Of a stretch of 64,000 bases of DNA, positions 1 to 8,990 are shown piece after piece. Each line of letters starts with the position of its first letter. Positions within the stretch are counted from its first letter, which is position 1. Where the stretch lies: contig NZ_LR656174.1 of the NCBI RefSeq assembly GCF_902168435.1, positions 62,001 to 126,000 on the forward strand. Direction: 5' to 3'. The notes under the pieces were generated by a model. That model was not told the DNA's origin. It ran no database searches and saw nothing but the letters and a program-made list of their open reading frames with translations. A program made the translations under genes and the position numbers. Origin of the DNA: Bacillus marasmi. Its GTDB lineage: Bacteria > Bacillota > Bacilli > Bacillales > Cytobacillaceae.

Positions 1-5
1 TAGCG

Positions 6-1133
6 ATGTTAAAACCGATTAATCCGCAATATGACCCATGGGAAGCCTATTTGGATATAAAAAAATACGGAAAGATGACACTAACAAATATAGAATTCAC
101 CACAACCAATCTTTGTAATATGCGTTGTGAGCATTGTGCCGTTGGCTACACTTTACAAACAAAGGACCCGGAACCCCTACCACTCGAATTATTATTAAAC
201 AGATTAGAAGAAATCCCAACATTGAGTGCCTTAAGTATCACTGGGGGCGAACCGATGCTTTCGCTTTCGTCAGTTAAAAATTATGTTGTCCCATTACTTA
301 AATACGCAAGAGACCGTGGTGTCAGAACCCAGATTAATTCGAATTTAACCTTGGAATTGCAGCGTTACGAACTGATTGCTCCTTATTTAGATGTTTTACA
401 TATTTCACATAACTGGGGTAATGAAGAGGATTTTGCCAATGCGGGCTTTGCTAGAATGGAGCATAAACCAACTGTCCAGCAAAGAATAAGGTATTTCGAG
501 CGCATGATTGAAAATAGCCGCGCTTTAGTTAAATCAGGTGTCATGGTGTCTGCAGAAACGATGCTGAACCGAAGAACACTCCCTTATTTAGAAAAAATTC
601 ACCGACAGATTGTTGATGAAATGCTTTGCCAGCGTCATGAAGTCCACCCCATGTATCCTAGCGATTTTGCTAGTCAGTTAGAGTATTTGACGATTGACGA
701 AATTCGTGACGCCATCAACCACCTACTTGATATTCGAAATGATAGGGTTTGGATGCTTTTTGGAACGCTGCCATTTTATCCGTGCAGTTCAAATGAAGCA
801 GATTTACAGTTATTAAAGAGATTGTATGAAAGTAAAAATGTCACGGTACGTAATGATCCTGATGGGCGTTCGCGATTAAACATTAATATTTTTAACGGAG
901 ATATTATTGTTACCGATTTTGGTGATATTCCACCATTAGGTAATATTGAAAATACGACGTTACAGGACGCATATGAAAACTGGGTGAAGACACCTGTCGC
1001 TAAATCACTAAGCTGCCATTGTCCAGAGGTTTCCTGTTTAGGACCGAATATATTAGTGAAGGATCGCTACTATCAAAATACAGATTTTAGCAAATTACAA
1101 ACAAACATTGTTAAGCAATCTTGGATAAAGTGA
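6..1133 (+). CDS. yfkAB: Radical SAM/CxCxxxxC protein YfkAB
   Basis: A 375-residue radical SAM protein. The cluster motif CNMRCEHC (CX3CX2C) lies at about residues 37-44 after the stretch EFTTTNLCN, and a glycine-rich SAM-binding segment (SITGGEPM) follows near residue 80. Near the C-terminus the motif CHCPEVSC fits the CxCxxxxC signature that names the YfkAB family, and the length matches B. subtilis YfkAB (about 373 residues). The substrate of the family is unknown. Its ribosome binding site falls outside the window, so the start at the first ATG is not independently supported. A weak hairpin (CCATCAG/CTGATGG, 1139-1174) follows the stop, and the gene converges with the SEC-C gene. Confidence 0.9.
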   Translation: MLKPINPQYDPWEAYLDIKKYGKMTLTNIEFTTTNLCNMRCEHCAVGYTLQTKDPEPLPLELLLNRLEEIPTLSALSITGGEPMLSLSSVKNYVVPLLKYARDRGVRTQINSNLTLELQRYELIAPYLDVLHISHNWGNEEDFANAGFARMEHKPTVQQRIRYFERMIENSRALVKSGVMVSAETMLNRRTLPYLEKIHRQIVDEMLCQRHEVHPMYPSDFASQLEYLTIDEIRDAINHLLDIRNDRVWMLFGTLPFYPCSSNEADLQLLKRLYESKNVTVRNDPDGRSRLNINIFNGDIIVTDFGDIPPLGNIENTTLQDAYENWVKTPVAKSLSCHCPEVSCLGPNILVKDRYYQNTDFSKLQTNIVKQSWIK

Positions 1134-1174
1134 AACTTCCATCAGAGGGGGTTTTCTTCATCCTCCACTGATGG

Positions 1175-1283
1175 TTAGTTGAACTAATCGGACCTTTATG
1201 GGCAGTTTATCCCCTATCTATCTCTTTGTATACTCAGAATCTTGAGGTGGGGGTATTACTTCCCGTTAAGGCGGGATAAAGTA
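1175..1283. repeat. Dispersed Bacillus-type intergenic repeat
   Basis: About 110 bp of noncoding sequence, more GC-rich than its surroundings, between two convergent genes. It holds nested inverted repeats: TTTATCCC (1206-1213) pairs with GGGATAAA (1273-1280), and CCCG/CGGG forms a small hairpin at 1262-1275. The block ACCTTTATGGGCAG...TTGAGGTGGGGGTATTAC looks like an intergenic repeat I recall from several Bacillaceae genomes. That is recollection, not a search result. No ORF crosses it. Confidence 0.45.
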
Positions 1284-1298
1284 AAAAAATACCACACA

Positions 1299-1328
1299 AA
1301 AAGAGGATGATCCGTCATCCTCTTTTTA
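1299..1328. terminator. Bidirectional intrinsic terminator
   Basis: A perfect 10-bp stem AAGAGGATGA/TCATCCTCTT (1301-1310 with 1315-1324) with a TCCG loop is flanked by A and T runs. It serves yfkAB on the plus strand and the SEC-C gene on the minus strand. Confidence 0.85.
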
Positions 1329-1333
1329 TATTG

Positions 1334-3193
1334 CTAGACTTGTTGCAAAACTTTTGGTTTTGTAAGCACGTCTTCCATTTTAGCAATAGCACTAATAGCA
1401 GTTTTCGCTATATTGCTATCCTTTTGTTTATCAACCCACTTCGCAAATGCCTTGATTGTACTAATGAAATCCTTTTGAAATGACTTAGTGCAATCTGATT
1501 CCATAAGCTGCTGCTGAAGTAATTCAACCCAAAACGCTTCGCTGCAATCCCCCCAATTAGAAAAAGCTTTAGCTTCTAGCTGTTGTCTTATGATATACAG
1601 GCTATTCCGATACTTTCTGGTTGTGTTTTCCGCTTTACCGATTGTTTTCTCTTTGTAAAATTGAACAAAATCAACGGCATAAAAATTCTTAATCGTACCT
1701 GGTTTGAATCCAAGCGCTTCATAATACGGAATATCCTCTGGATCTACGACCACCTGTTTATAAGGATTAGTAATTTTTCGATAACTTGTTGATCGGTGTT
1801 CTCTACCGGTGACAAAAGGTGATAACGGAAGCCCTAATTCTTTACGAACAGTATTGACGTCAACAGTCACCTGGAAATTGGCATCATGATGTAACGCTTG
1901 TTGATACATATTGTTTTCAACTTGCTTCAACCAGGTTAAGGCATCTTCAAGTTTATTTTCTTTTACTAGTTGTCTAATAGTCTTATTGTTATATTTTGGA
2001 ATTGGTGTATCAACTTCCGTTAACAAATCTGTTTGAGCATAAAGTGAGAAATACGGTGGTGTATCCTTACTCATTTGGACAAATGAGTTTTTAATAATTC
2101 CATTAATCGGAATTTTATATGAAACAGTATTCTCTGAGAATAATTGAATGGCTAACACCGCTTGTTTTAATAATTCTTTTAGTTCATTCACTTTTTCTTG
2201 ATCAAAACTGTTAATGATTAATTTATCTTTTTCGATTGAAAGCGTTGCGAACACTTCAGCGATTAAAACTGCCTCAGTCAATTCACTATCCAGATATTCC
2301 TTCCAATTGCCAACCCAGGACAAAGTAACTCGATGTTGATTTTGCTTATCAATTAGGAAATCCTTATTTTCTTGGAAAAATCGATTTAATAGAAATTGAT
2401 TAATAATTTTATATTGAAGGACATGCTGATGGATTTCCTGTTCTAATTGTTCATTTTGTTCCTTCTCAACATCTTTTCGGTATTCTTCCTCCATCAATAC
2501 TCTGAGTAGTTCCGGATATTTAGTAAAGAGAATTTCCTCTAACGGTAGTTGTTCCTTTACAAGAATTTCCTGAACATACTGAACTACGTTCAAAATATTT
2601 GACGGACCATTAAAGCTTCTAACTCCATTAAAATAATCATATTCTCCGAAGGATTCAAATAAGCTAATCGTTCCGTACCATGGCGAAAAAGCTGGGACAT
2701 TATCCTTAGAATTCAATACTGTAAAACGTTCCTTCGTAAAAAGATCCTCAAAAACAACCGTCTTTTCATTTTTATCTACAGCTTGAACAACCTTTAATGT
2801 AAGGGTTGTCCAATTCTCCGCCATTCTTTTTTCCTCAGCAGATAACTTTGTTTGTTGTTCTTGAAAAAACCATTGTATACCTCGCAACCCGTTTTCATAA
2901 CGGTGACAAAAGAATAACCAAAATTGGAAAAAACCTTCGCGAATATTAGGAGCAACCGCATTATTTGATCGTACTGAAAATTCTTCCTGTAATAGAATGA
3001 ATTGACTATAAGGTAGATTTGACATAATAAAACTACGAATTTTATCTACTAAACTATGCTTTTGTTGAAAAAAACGTTCTTCCTTTAATTCGTGAATTTG
3101 AATAATATTTTTTTTGTTTAAACAGCATTTCTTATACTTTTTTCCACTGCCACAATGACAAGGAGAGTTTCGATTAATTTGCAAGCGAACCAT
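1334..3193 (-). CDS. SEC-C motif protein, large hypothetical
   Basis: A protein of about 619 residues with an N-terminal SEC-C zinc motif, CHCGSGKKYKKCC, within the first 25 residues. This motif occurs at the SecA C-terminus and in many otherwise unrelated proteins. The remainder has no domain I recognise. It is mostly helical and charged, and contains EEEYRKDVEKEQNEQLEQEI, which could form a coiled coil around residues 240-260. The start was moved six codons in from the longest frame because AGGAAAGG lies directly before the ATG at 3193. It is a single gene, convergent with yfkAB. Function unknown. Confidence 0.7.
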   Translation of the reverse strand: MVRLQINRNSPCHCGSGKKYKKCCLNKKNIIQIHELKEERFFQQKHSLVDKIRSFIMSNLPYSQFILLQEEFSVRSNNAVAPNIREGFFQFWLFFCHRYENGLRGIQWFFQEQQTKLSAEEKRMAENWTTLTLKVVQAVDKNEKTVVFEDLFTKERFTVLNSKDNVPAFSPWYGTISLFESFGEYDYFNGVRSFNGPSNILNVVQYVQEILVKEQLPLEEILFTKYPELLRVLMEEEYRKDVEKEQNEQLEQEIHQHVLQYKIINQFLLNRFFQENKDFLIDKQNQHRVTLSWVGNWKEYLDSELTEAVLIAEVFATLSIEKDKLIINSFDQEKVNELKELLKQAVLAIQLFSENTVSYKIPINGIIKNSFVQMSKDTPPYFSLYAQTDLLTEVDTPIPKYNNKTIRQLVKENKLEDALTWLKQVENNMYQQALHHDANFQVTVDVNTVRKELGLPLSPFVTGREHRSTSYRKITNPYKQVVVDPEDIPYYEALGFKPGTIKNFYAVDFVQFYKEKTIGKAENTTRKYRNSLYIIRQQLEAKAFSNWGDCSEAFWVELLQQQLMESDCTKSFQKDFISTIKAFAKWVDKQKDSNIAKTAISAIAKMEDVLTKPKVLQQV

Positions 3194-3359
3194 ACCTTTC
3201 CTAAAAATCAAAATTAATTAAATATTCGGTTTTCTTATTATAGCAAAATCCTCACACTTTCCGCTTATTTTTTTACCAGTAAAGTTATGATCGTATTAAA
3301 ATTGATTTTTTTACTATGAGGAGAGTATAAATGTAATTAATTTCGATTGGATTTTTTTT

Positions 3360-3593
3360 GTGATTTTTTCATATGTACTGAGTAATCTTCAAATGAAACG
3401 GAGATTCCTTACTCAAATTGGAAGCCATGTCCTCATTATCGCTGTAGCATCAGGCTGTACAGCCTCAAATGATTCCAAATCTCCCTCACATCAACAAAAA
3501 GAAACGGATGTCACTTCTACTAATTTATCAGAAGAGGTTCCTTCCCCGCAACAAAAAGTGGAAAACGAGGAAAATCCCAGTAATCGAGAATAG
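3360..3593 (+). CDS. Possible small lipoprotein
   Basis: A 77-codon frame opening with GTG, or about 66 codons from the internal ATG at 3393 (MKRRFLTQIG...). A hydrophobic stretch LIIAVASGC ends in a cysteine that could be a weak lipobox, followed by a hydrophilic Ser/Lys/Glu/Pro-rich tail typical of short Bacillus lipoproteins. No good ribosome binding site precedes either start. A strong GAGGAG at about 3318 sits instead before ATG-TAA in another frame, so the gene may be decayed or spurious. Confidence 0.35.
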   Translation: MIFSYVLSNLQMKRRFLTQIGSHVLIIAVASGCTASNDSKSPSHQQKETDVTSTNLSEEVPSPQQKVENEENPSNRE

Positions 3594-3636
3594 GCCACAG
3601 TTCTAGCAAGGCTATAATTCGGAAGGAACAAAACAA

Positions 3637-3671
3637 GACCCATCTGCAAATAAACCAAACACAAATGGGTC
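3637..3671 (-). terminator. Terminator of the purine operon
   Basis: The stem GACCCAT/ATGGGTC (3637-3643 with 3665-3671), followed on the minus strand by TTGTTTTG, lies just beyond the last gene of the minus-strand purine operon. The U-run is poor, so it is only moderately supported. Confidence 0.5.
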
Positions 3672-3684
3672 CTTCAATGGCAAC

Positions 3685-4929
3685 TTATTTTTTTAAGAGA
3701 TCATAGAGACTCAGAGCAACAATTTTTGTTGCTTTAAGGAGATCATCTATTTTCACATGTTCGTCAGCACGATGTCCGTTCGCCTCCAGTAATGTTTTGG
3801 GACCTGCACCGAATAATAAAACCGGTATACCTGCCTCATAAAAATGACGAGCATCGGTATAAAGAGGAGAACCATGAATTTTCAAATCTCCTCCCATTAC
3901 TATATTCCAGTTTCGTTTTAAAGCCTGAACAATTTGAAGAGTTTCAGGAATAGGTCCGAAACTTTTTGCAAGTAGAATTTGTTTCATTTCCACTTCAATT
4001 CCAGCGAAACCTTCAACCACCCCAGAAATTAATGAAAGAAGCTCATTTTCAATCATCTCAGGATTCTCCTCTGGTATAAGACGGCGGTCGAGGCGGATTG
4101 TACATTCATCCGGAACCACATTCGTATTAATCCCACCATGTATACTGCCAACCACTAAAGTCGGTGAGTCAATACCAGGTACAGTTGATTTTTTCTGATG
4201 TAGCTTTTTCCTGTAGGTATATAGCCTTTCAAGAACTGCGGTCATTGCTTCAAGAGCATCATCTCCATATTGTGGTTCAGCAGCATGGGCTTGCTTACCG
4301 GTAATTTTGACTTCCAAATGGAGGCACCCATTATGAGCATTTACGGCTGAATAAGTAAATCCCGGACAGATAGCCATATCAGGATTAATAATATTTCTAT
4401 CAAGTAACCATTTTGGCCCTATTTCACCACCTGTTTCCTCATCAAATGTAAACGCCAGCGAAATTTTACCTGATAAATCTTCACCTACCTCACGAAGCGC
4501 TAATGCAGCAAAAGTGTATGTGGCAATGTCCGATTTTGACACAGCCGCACCTCGACCGTATAGCTTTCCATCGATAATTTCACCACCATATGGATCATGC
4601 GTCCAGCCGGCTCCTGGTGGGACTACGTCACCATGTGAATTCAAGGTAATTTCTATTCCTCGATTGCCGGAGAAATTCTCATAAGCGATGACATTTGCAG
4701 CTTTTTTCATCCCTACATTTGTTAAATCCTGATCGGACACTTCATAAAATTTCACTGAATCAAATTGAAACTCTGTTAATTTACTTTTTACATGCTCAGC
4801 AATCTTCAGACAATCACCCGGAGGATTATCAGAAGGGATAGCAACAAGCTCTTGCAAAAATTGAACAAGCTCCTTTTGGCGTTCATCGATTATCGTCAAT
4901 AGCCTTTGTTTCGCCCGATTTGCCTGCAC
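3685..4929 (-). CDS. M20 family metallohydrolase (ArgE/DapE-like)
   Basis: About 414 residues, M20 peptidase/deacylase fold. Visible motifs are NSHGDVVPPG (first metal His), LYGRGAAVSKSD, the catalytic pair in FDEETGGE, and HNGCLHLEVKITGKQAHAAEP with the dimerisation-domain His. The Asp that normally follows GRGxx and bridges the two metals is Val here (GRGAAV), with an Asp three residues later. I recall the variant from a subset of M20 enzymes but cannot confirm it. Start GTG 4929 was chosen because GGAGAGGGAG lies about 10 nt upstream; it begins 7 bp after the allC stop. As the last gene of the purine operon it may act on an ureido or carbamoyl intermediate, which is inference only. Confidence 0.8.
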   Translation of the reverse strand: MQANRAKQRLLTIIDERQKELVQFLQELVAIPSDNPPGDCLKIAEHVKSKLTEFQFDSVKFYEVSDQDLTNVGMKKAANVIAYENFSGNRGIEITLNSHGDVVPPGAGWTHDPYGGEIIDGKLYGRGAAVSKSDIATYTFAALALREVGEDLSGKISLAFTFDEETGGEIGPKWLLDRNIINPDMAICPGFTYSAVNAHNGCLHLEVKITGKQAHAAEPQYGDDALEAMTAVLERLYTYRKKLHQKKSTVPGIDSPTLVVGSIHGGINTNVVPDECTIRLDRRLIPEENPEMIENELLSLISGVVEGFAGIEVEMKQILLAKSFGPIPETLQIVQALKRNWNIVMGGDLKIHGSPLYTDARHFYEAGIPVLLFGAGPKTLLEANGHRADEHVKIDDLLKATKIVALSLYDLLKK

Positions 4930-4936
4930 TTCTGTA

Positions 4937-6193
4937 TCACTCCCTCTCCACCTCGTTAACCGACACATCATTCGCAATCATCCAAACAGCATCTAGCAAT
5001 ATTTTTGCACTAATCTCGATATCAGCAGGTGTAACAAATTCATTCGGATGATGACTTATCCCTTCCCTACATCTAACAAAAATCATCCCAACATTGGTTA
5101 ATTCAGCCATTATCATCGCATCATGGCCTGCACCACTCATCAATTGATGAGGGTTAATCCCATTGATAAGCATCGCTGTATCTATGCAATCGATTATCTT
5201 TCTTGAACAAGAGACAGGGGCTATCTCCAATATCTTCTCAAACTGACAAGTAAGATTTCGGCGTTTGACCATTTTATTTACATCAGCAAAAAGCTTGGTT
5301 AGGTACTCTGACTTACGTTTTACTTCCGTATCACGCACATCTAGCGTTCCTTTTACGATTCCCGGTATGACATTACTTGTTCCAGGCCCTACGACAAGTT
5401 TTCCGACAGTTGCCACAAGCGGAGAATACTGTTTAGCCATTTCTTCAATTTTCACCAATATTTCCGCTGCACCAGATAAGGCGTCCTGGCGTTTTTTCAT
5501 CGGAACTGTTCCTGCATGCCCCGCTTTCCCTTTAATAGTAAATGTATAGCGTGACACACCGGCAATTCCAGAAACACTTCCACATGGTTGTTTGATATAT
5601 TCCAAAACGGGTCCCTGTTCAATATGCAACTCCAAATATGCTAATATGGAGCCAGCTTGACGTTTTGCATATTGATAGCATTCCGGAATTAATCCGTTTT
5701 CCATCATCGCTTGTGCGACTGAAATCCCGTGATCATCGCACTTTGTTAAATCATCTGCTGTTAAAGCTCCAACCATCGCTCGACTTCCAAGGAAAGTTGT
5801 GTGAAATCTTGTTCCTTCCTCATCACAAAAGCAGACTACCTCCAGCGGATGTTCAGGAATTTGTTTTGACTCATGTAATACATGAATTACTTCAATCGCT
5901 GAAATGACTCCCAGTGTACCATCATATTTCCCACCATTAATGACCGTATCTATGTGTGAACCCATCATTAGCACAGGCATGTTGGGATCTTTACCTTCAA
6001 ATCGTCCAATGACATTATTCATTGCATCTTTGCGAACTGCCATTCCCGCTTCTTGCATCCATTGAATCACTAATTTTTCAGCTTGTTCGCTTTGCTCGGT
6101 AAAAGACCTCCGCGTGACACCGTTTGATGATTCAGTACAAAGCGCAAGTCGCTCAAGACGTTCAAGGATCCTAGTTATGTTTATTTTGTTCAC
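4937..6193 (-). CDS. allC: Allantoate amidohydrolase
   Basis: About 418 residues, the Zn/Mn-dependent amidase/hydantoinase/carbamoylase branch of the M20 fold. Motifs in order: GSHIDTVINGGKYDG (metal His and Asp, substrate loop), CFCDEEGTRF (acid pair), LELHIEQGPVLE, GKAGHAGTVPM and SGAGHDAM. The motif set and place in the operon fit allantoate deiminase (B. subtilis PucF), which hydrolyses allantoate to ureidoglycine, CO2 and ammonia. N-carbamoyl-amino-acid hydrolase is the main alternative. GTG 6193 is the likely start: AGAGGAGGG sits 4-5 nt upstream, inside the 3' end of allB, so the genes overlap by 23 nt and are probably translationally coupled. Confidence 0.85.
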   Translation of the reverse strand: MNKINITRILERLERLALCTESSNGVTRRSFTEQSEQAEKLVIQWMQEAGMAVRKDAMNNVIGRFEGKDPNMPVLMMGSHIDTVINGGKYDGTLGVISAIEVIHVLHESKQIPEHPLEVVCFCDEEGTRFHTTFLGSRAMVGALTADDLTKCDDHGISVAQAMMENGLIPECYQYAKRQAGSILAYLELHIEQGPVLEYIKQPCGSVSGIAGVSRYTFTIKGKAGHAGTVPMKKRQDALSGAAEILVKIEEMAKQYSPLVATVGKLVVGPGTSNVIPGIVKGTLDVRDTEVKRKSEYLTKLFADVNKMVKRRNLTCQFEKILEIAPVSCSRKIIDCIDTAMLINGINPHQLMSGAGHDAMIMAELTNVGMIFVRCREGISHHPNEFVTPADIEISAKILLDAVWMIANDVSVNEVERE

Positions 6194-7535
6194 AAAAGCC
6201 CTCCTCTTTGCCGAATATATCGCAGCTTTCATTCAGATAAACGCAATGACCAGCTACAAATGTGGCAAGTATTTGGCCTCGAAACTTTTTACCGAGATAC
6301 GGACTATGCGGATGCCGATAATAAAGGTCTTTCTTTTCTAAAATGAAGCTCTTTTGTATATCAATTATGGTAAAATCAGCATCACTACCTATTTTCAAGC
6401 TACCCTTCCTCGGGTATAATCCAAATATTTTCGCAGGATTTGTAGATGCAAGCCTTCCGATTACAGCCAAAGATATGTTCCGTTTCCAATATCCCTCTTC
6501 CAGTAATACATTTATCATGGTTTGCGCACCTGAAATGCCCCCCCAAGCTTCAAACAGATTGCCCTGCTTCATTGCAATTGGGGCTGGAGAATGGTCTGAA
6601 CCGATAACATCAATGCAACCAGCCTTCAACATCGTCCATAGAAGTTCCACCTCGTTCTCTTCTCTTAATGGAGGAGCACATTTAGCAATTGGACCTAATT
6701 TTGTTAAATCATCAACGGTTAATGATAGATAATGAGGACAGGTTTCCACGGTAATGTTGATTCCATCTTGTTTGGCTTGTTGAATCATTTCCACGACACG
6801 ACTGCTGCTGGCATGCACAATGTGAATTTTACAGCCTGTTAATTTCGCCAAATCAATTACCTTTTGAACAGCCTCGAGCTCAGAAGCAACTGGTCTAGAT
6901 TCTTGGAAATCCTTTCCGCTAAAACGTCCTTCTGCTTTTATTTTCTCTGTTAATGGAAGATTGATATGATCACTTTCTGCGTGAAGCGCTAGTACCATAT
7001 CTAATTTTGCGATTTGTTCCATTCCCACTCTTAAGGTGTAATCATCAACTGCTTGAAAATCTTTGATTCCGCTCTCAGACATAAACGCCTTAAATCCTAC
7101 CACTCCGCATTCCTTTAAACGGGCTAAATACTTAACATTTCCAGGAACTAAACCACCCCAAAGCTTGAAGTTAATGAGCGATTTTTTTTTCGATAAGCGA
7201 TTCTTCTTCAAAAAAGACCGTTCGTTAATCGTAGGAGGGTTGCTATTTAAAGGCATATCAAAATACGTTGTAACTCCACCAGCCGCTAGGCTTTTACTCC
7301 CCGTTAATATACCTTCCCATTCCGTTCTTCCTGGTTCATTGAGATGGACATGAGTATCGATTAGTCCTGGAAATATATAGAGATTGGAGATATCGAAGTA
7401 TTTTTTTGCGCTTAGCTTCGAAAGGCAGGGAGTAAGTTGAACTATTTTTCCGTCTGATACAGCAAGGTCAGCCTTTATGACTTCATCCTCACAAACAATA
7501 AGGCCATTTTTAAAAAGAACATCATATGTTTCCAT
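6171..7535 (-). CDS. allB: Allantoinase
   Basis: About 454 residues, cyclic amidohydrolase superfamily. Visible are the HxH metal motif in DTHVHLNEPGRTEWEG (near residue 60), the carbamylated-Lys segment GFKAFMSESG, metal histidines in LALHAESD and IHIVHASSS, and the catalytic Asp in GSDHSPAP. The RTEWEG extension after the HxH motif is typical of allantoinases rather than dihydroorotases. The enzyme opens allantoin to allantoate in the cytosol. ATG 7535 was chosen because AGAGG precedes it at about 11 nt; an ATG eight codons upstream has no ribosome binding site. It lies between the HIU hydrolase and allC, as the pathway order would suggest. Confidence 0.92.
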   Translation of the reverse strand: METYDVLFKNGLIVCEDEVIKADLAVSDGKIVQLTPCLSKLSAKKYFDISNLYIFPGLIDTHVHLNEPGRTEWEGILTGSKSLAAGGVTTYFDMPLNSNPPTINERSFLKKNRLSKKKSLINFKLWGGLVPGNVKYLARLKECGVVGFKAFMSESGIKDFQAVDDYTLRVGMEQIAKLDMVLALHAESDHINLPLTEKIKAEGRFSGKDFQESRPVASELEAVQKVIDLAKLTGCKIHIVHASSSRVVEMIQQAKQDGINITVETCPHYLSLTVDDLTKLGPIAKCAPPLREENEVELLWTMLKAGCIDVIGSDHSPAPIAMKQGNLFEAWGGISGAQTMINVLLEEGYWKRNISLAVIGRLASTNPAKIFGLYPRKGSLKIGSDADFTIIDIQKSFILEKKDLYYRHPHSPYLGKKFRGQILATFVAGHCVYLNESCDIFGKEEGFCEQNKHN

Positions 7536-7599
7536 GTTATGATCAACCTCTTCCATCATTAAATTTGATTAATTAAGGAAGATGTTTACGATTATCCCC

Positions 7600-7956
7600 T
7601 CAGCTACCTCTGTAAGTTTGATAGCCCCAAGGTGAAATTAACAGAGGAATATGATAGTGCTTTACTTCACTGTTTATGGAGAAACGAACAGGAATTTTAT
7701 TGAAAAATATTGGTTCCGAAACTGGAGTTCCCATCATTAAAAAATAAGTCCCAACGTGGAATACCAATTCATATTCACCAGATTTGATTTCCGAAAGGAG
7801 GCCAGATTCAATTCGTCCCTCTTCATTTGTAAATGCGGTTGACACAATTACTCTTTCATCCGGTGAAACATGAATTTCCGCTAACTCTACCTTGATGTTC
7901 TTTGCAGGAATTCCATTGGTCAAATCGAGAACATGTGTCGTTAAACCGATTTTCAT
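7600..7956 (-). CDS. pucM: 5-hydroxyisourate hydrolase
   Basis: A 118-residue transthyretin-like protein. The N-terminal LTTHVLDLTNGIPA block and the C-terminal YRGS tetrapeptide (last four residues) are the signatures that separate 5-hydroxyisourate hydrolase from true transthyretin. The internal HYHIPLLISPWGYQTYRGS also matches the family. It hydrolyses the uricase product HIU to OHCU as a cytosolic homotetramer. The length is normal. GGAGG lies about 11 nt before the ATG, and the uricase stop is 7 bp upstream, so the two are in one transcript. Confidence 0.95.
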   Translation of the reverse strand: MKIGLTTHVLDLTNGIPAKNIKVELAEIHVSPDERVIVSTAFTNEEGRIESGLLSEIKSGEYELVFHVGTYFLMMGTPVSEPIFFNKIPVRFSINSEVKHYHIPLLISPWGYQTYRGS

Positions 7957-7963
7957 TAATAAC

Positions 7964-8923
7964 CTAGCCTCCGTGTCCAGCAGATTTTTCTTTTTCTAAA
8001 TCGTTTCGATATACAGTGAATCTCTGAAAGCCATATGGGGGGCGAGGCTCTGTATAGACCTTTCCTTCAGAATTTGGAATTTCTTCAACAACTGTTTCCC
8101 AAGTGCGGTTTTGTGATTCGAACCCTACCTCACAAAGCTGTGGAAATCTTTCTAATACCTTCAAACCAATGTGATAGATTAATTGTTGAATGGACTTGGT
8201 ATTTAATTCATGAAAAACAGCAGAAGCGATATCACTTACTTGCTCCGCCAAAACATATCTGACTGGAGTTTCATCGATTCCTACCTCGGCATCTTCATAT
8301 TTCCAATTAATATTTAAATATATAAATAAAGGTCGATTGGAATCCTCTGGTAGGGTTGTATATTCATCGCGAACAAAGCCTACAAATGAATTACCACTAA
8401 TTTTTATTAATTGGAGATCTTTAATTCCGCTTTGATGCTCGATAAGTTTTATTCCATTTCCATTTCGAGCAATTTCAACATTTGCAAATGGTGTCTCATT
8501 TCGTGATTTCCTAAAAACGAGCGAACTGACCCTGCGTTGATGCTTCTCAATGCAATTAGTAGGCAAAAATGGGAGTTCGTCTGCATAAATTTTCACACTT
8601 TCCATCTGAGGATATGTGATGAGAAATTGCTTAGCCACATAATACAAAAAGCCATCCGTTGTATTACCTTTATACTTAGCGAAATGACGTTGGATAAAGT
8701 TTTTCATAGAATCCGTTGCAACAACCAAACTGTTGTCACCTTCAGTAAAGGAAGTAAGAAACTGCTGACCACCAATCGCAACATGGACTTTTAATCCCCA
8801 AATCGTATGATCCTTCTGACTGATATCAGACTCTGGTATTTGTTTAACTCCGACGATTGGAGCACCATGCGTTCGATATGCAAACACTTCTCCTTTTCCG
8901 TAATACATCGTGCGATTTGTCAT
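7964..8923 (-). CDS. pucL: Uricase (urate oxidase), single-domain
   Basis: About 319 residues with the T-fold uricase features: YYGKGEVFAYRTHG near the N-terminus, the catalytic Thr-Asp in VVATDSMKN (near residue 70), and GFVRDEYTTLPEDSNRPL with the substrate Arg region. It oxidises urate to 5-hydroxyisourate without a cofactor. In B. subtilis the PucL protein is a fusion of an N-terminal OHCU decarboxylase and a C-terminal uricase; here only the uricase half is present and no decarboxylase gene appears in the window. ATG 8923 is preferred over the GTG two codons upstream because AAGGAAG is 8 nt from it. Confidence 0.92.
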   Translation of the reverse strand: MTNRTMYYGKGEVFAYRTHGAPIVGVKQIPESDISQKDHTIWGLKVHVAIGGQQFLTSFTEGDNSLVVATDSMKNFIQRHFAKYKGNTTDGFLYYVAKQFLITYPQMESVKIYADELPFLPTNCIEKHQRRVSSLVFRKSRNETPFANVEIARNGNGIKLIEHQSGIKDLQLIKISGNSFVGFVRDEYTTLPEDSNRPLFIYLNINWKYEDAEVGIDETPVRYVLAEQVSDIASAVFHELNTKSIQQLIYHIGLKVLERFPQLCEVGFESQNRTWETVVEEIPNSEGKVYTEPRPPYGFQRFTVYRNDLEKEKSAGHGG

Positions 8924-8990
8924 ATTCACCGCTTCCTTTCATTTAAATCTGGTAATCCCGATAAATAGCATTCAACGATTTTTTTCTTGC

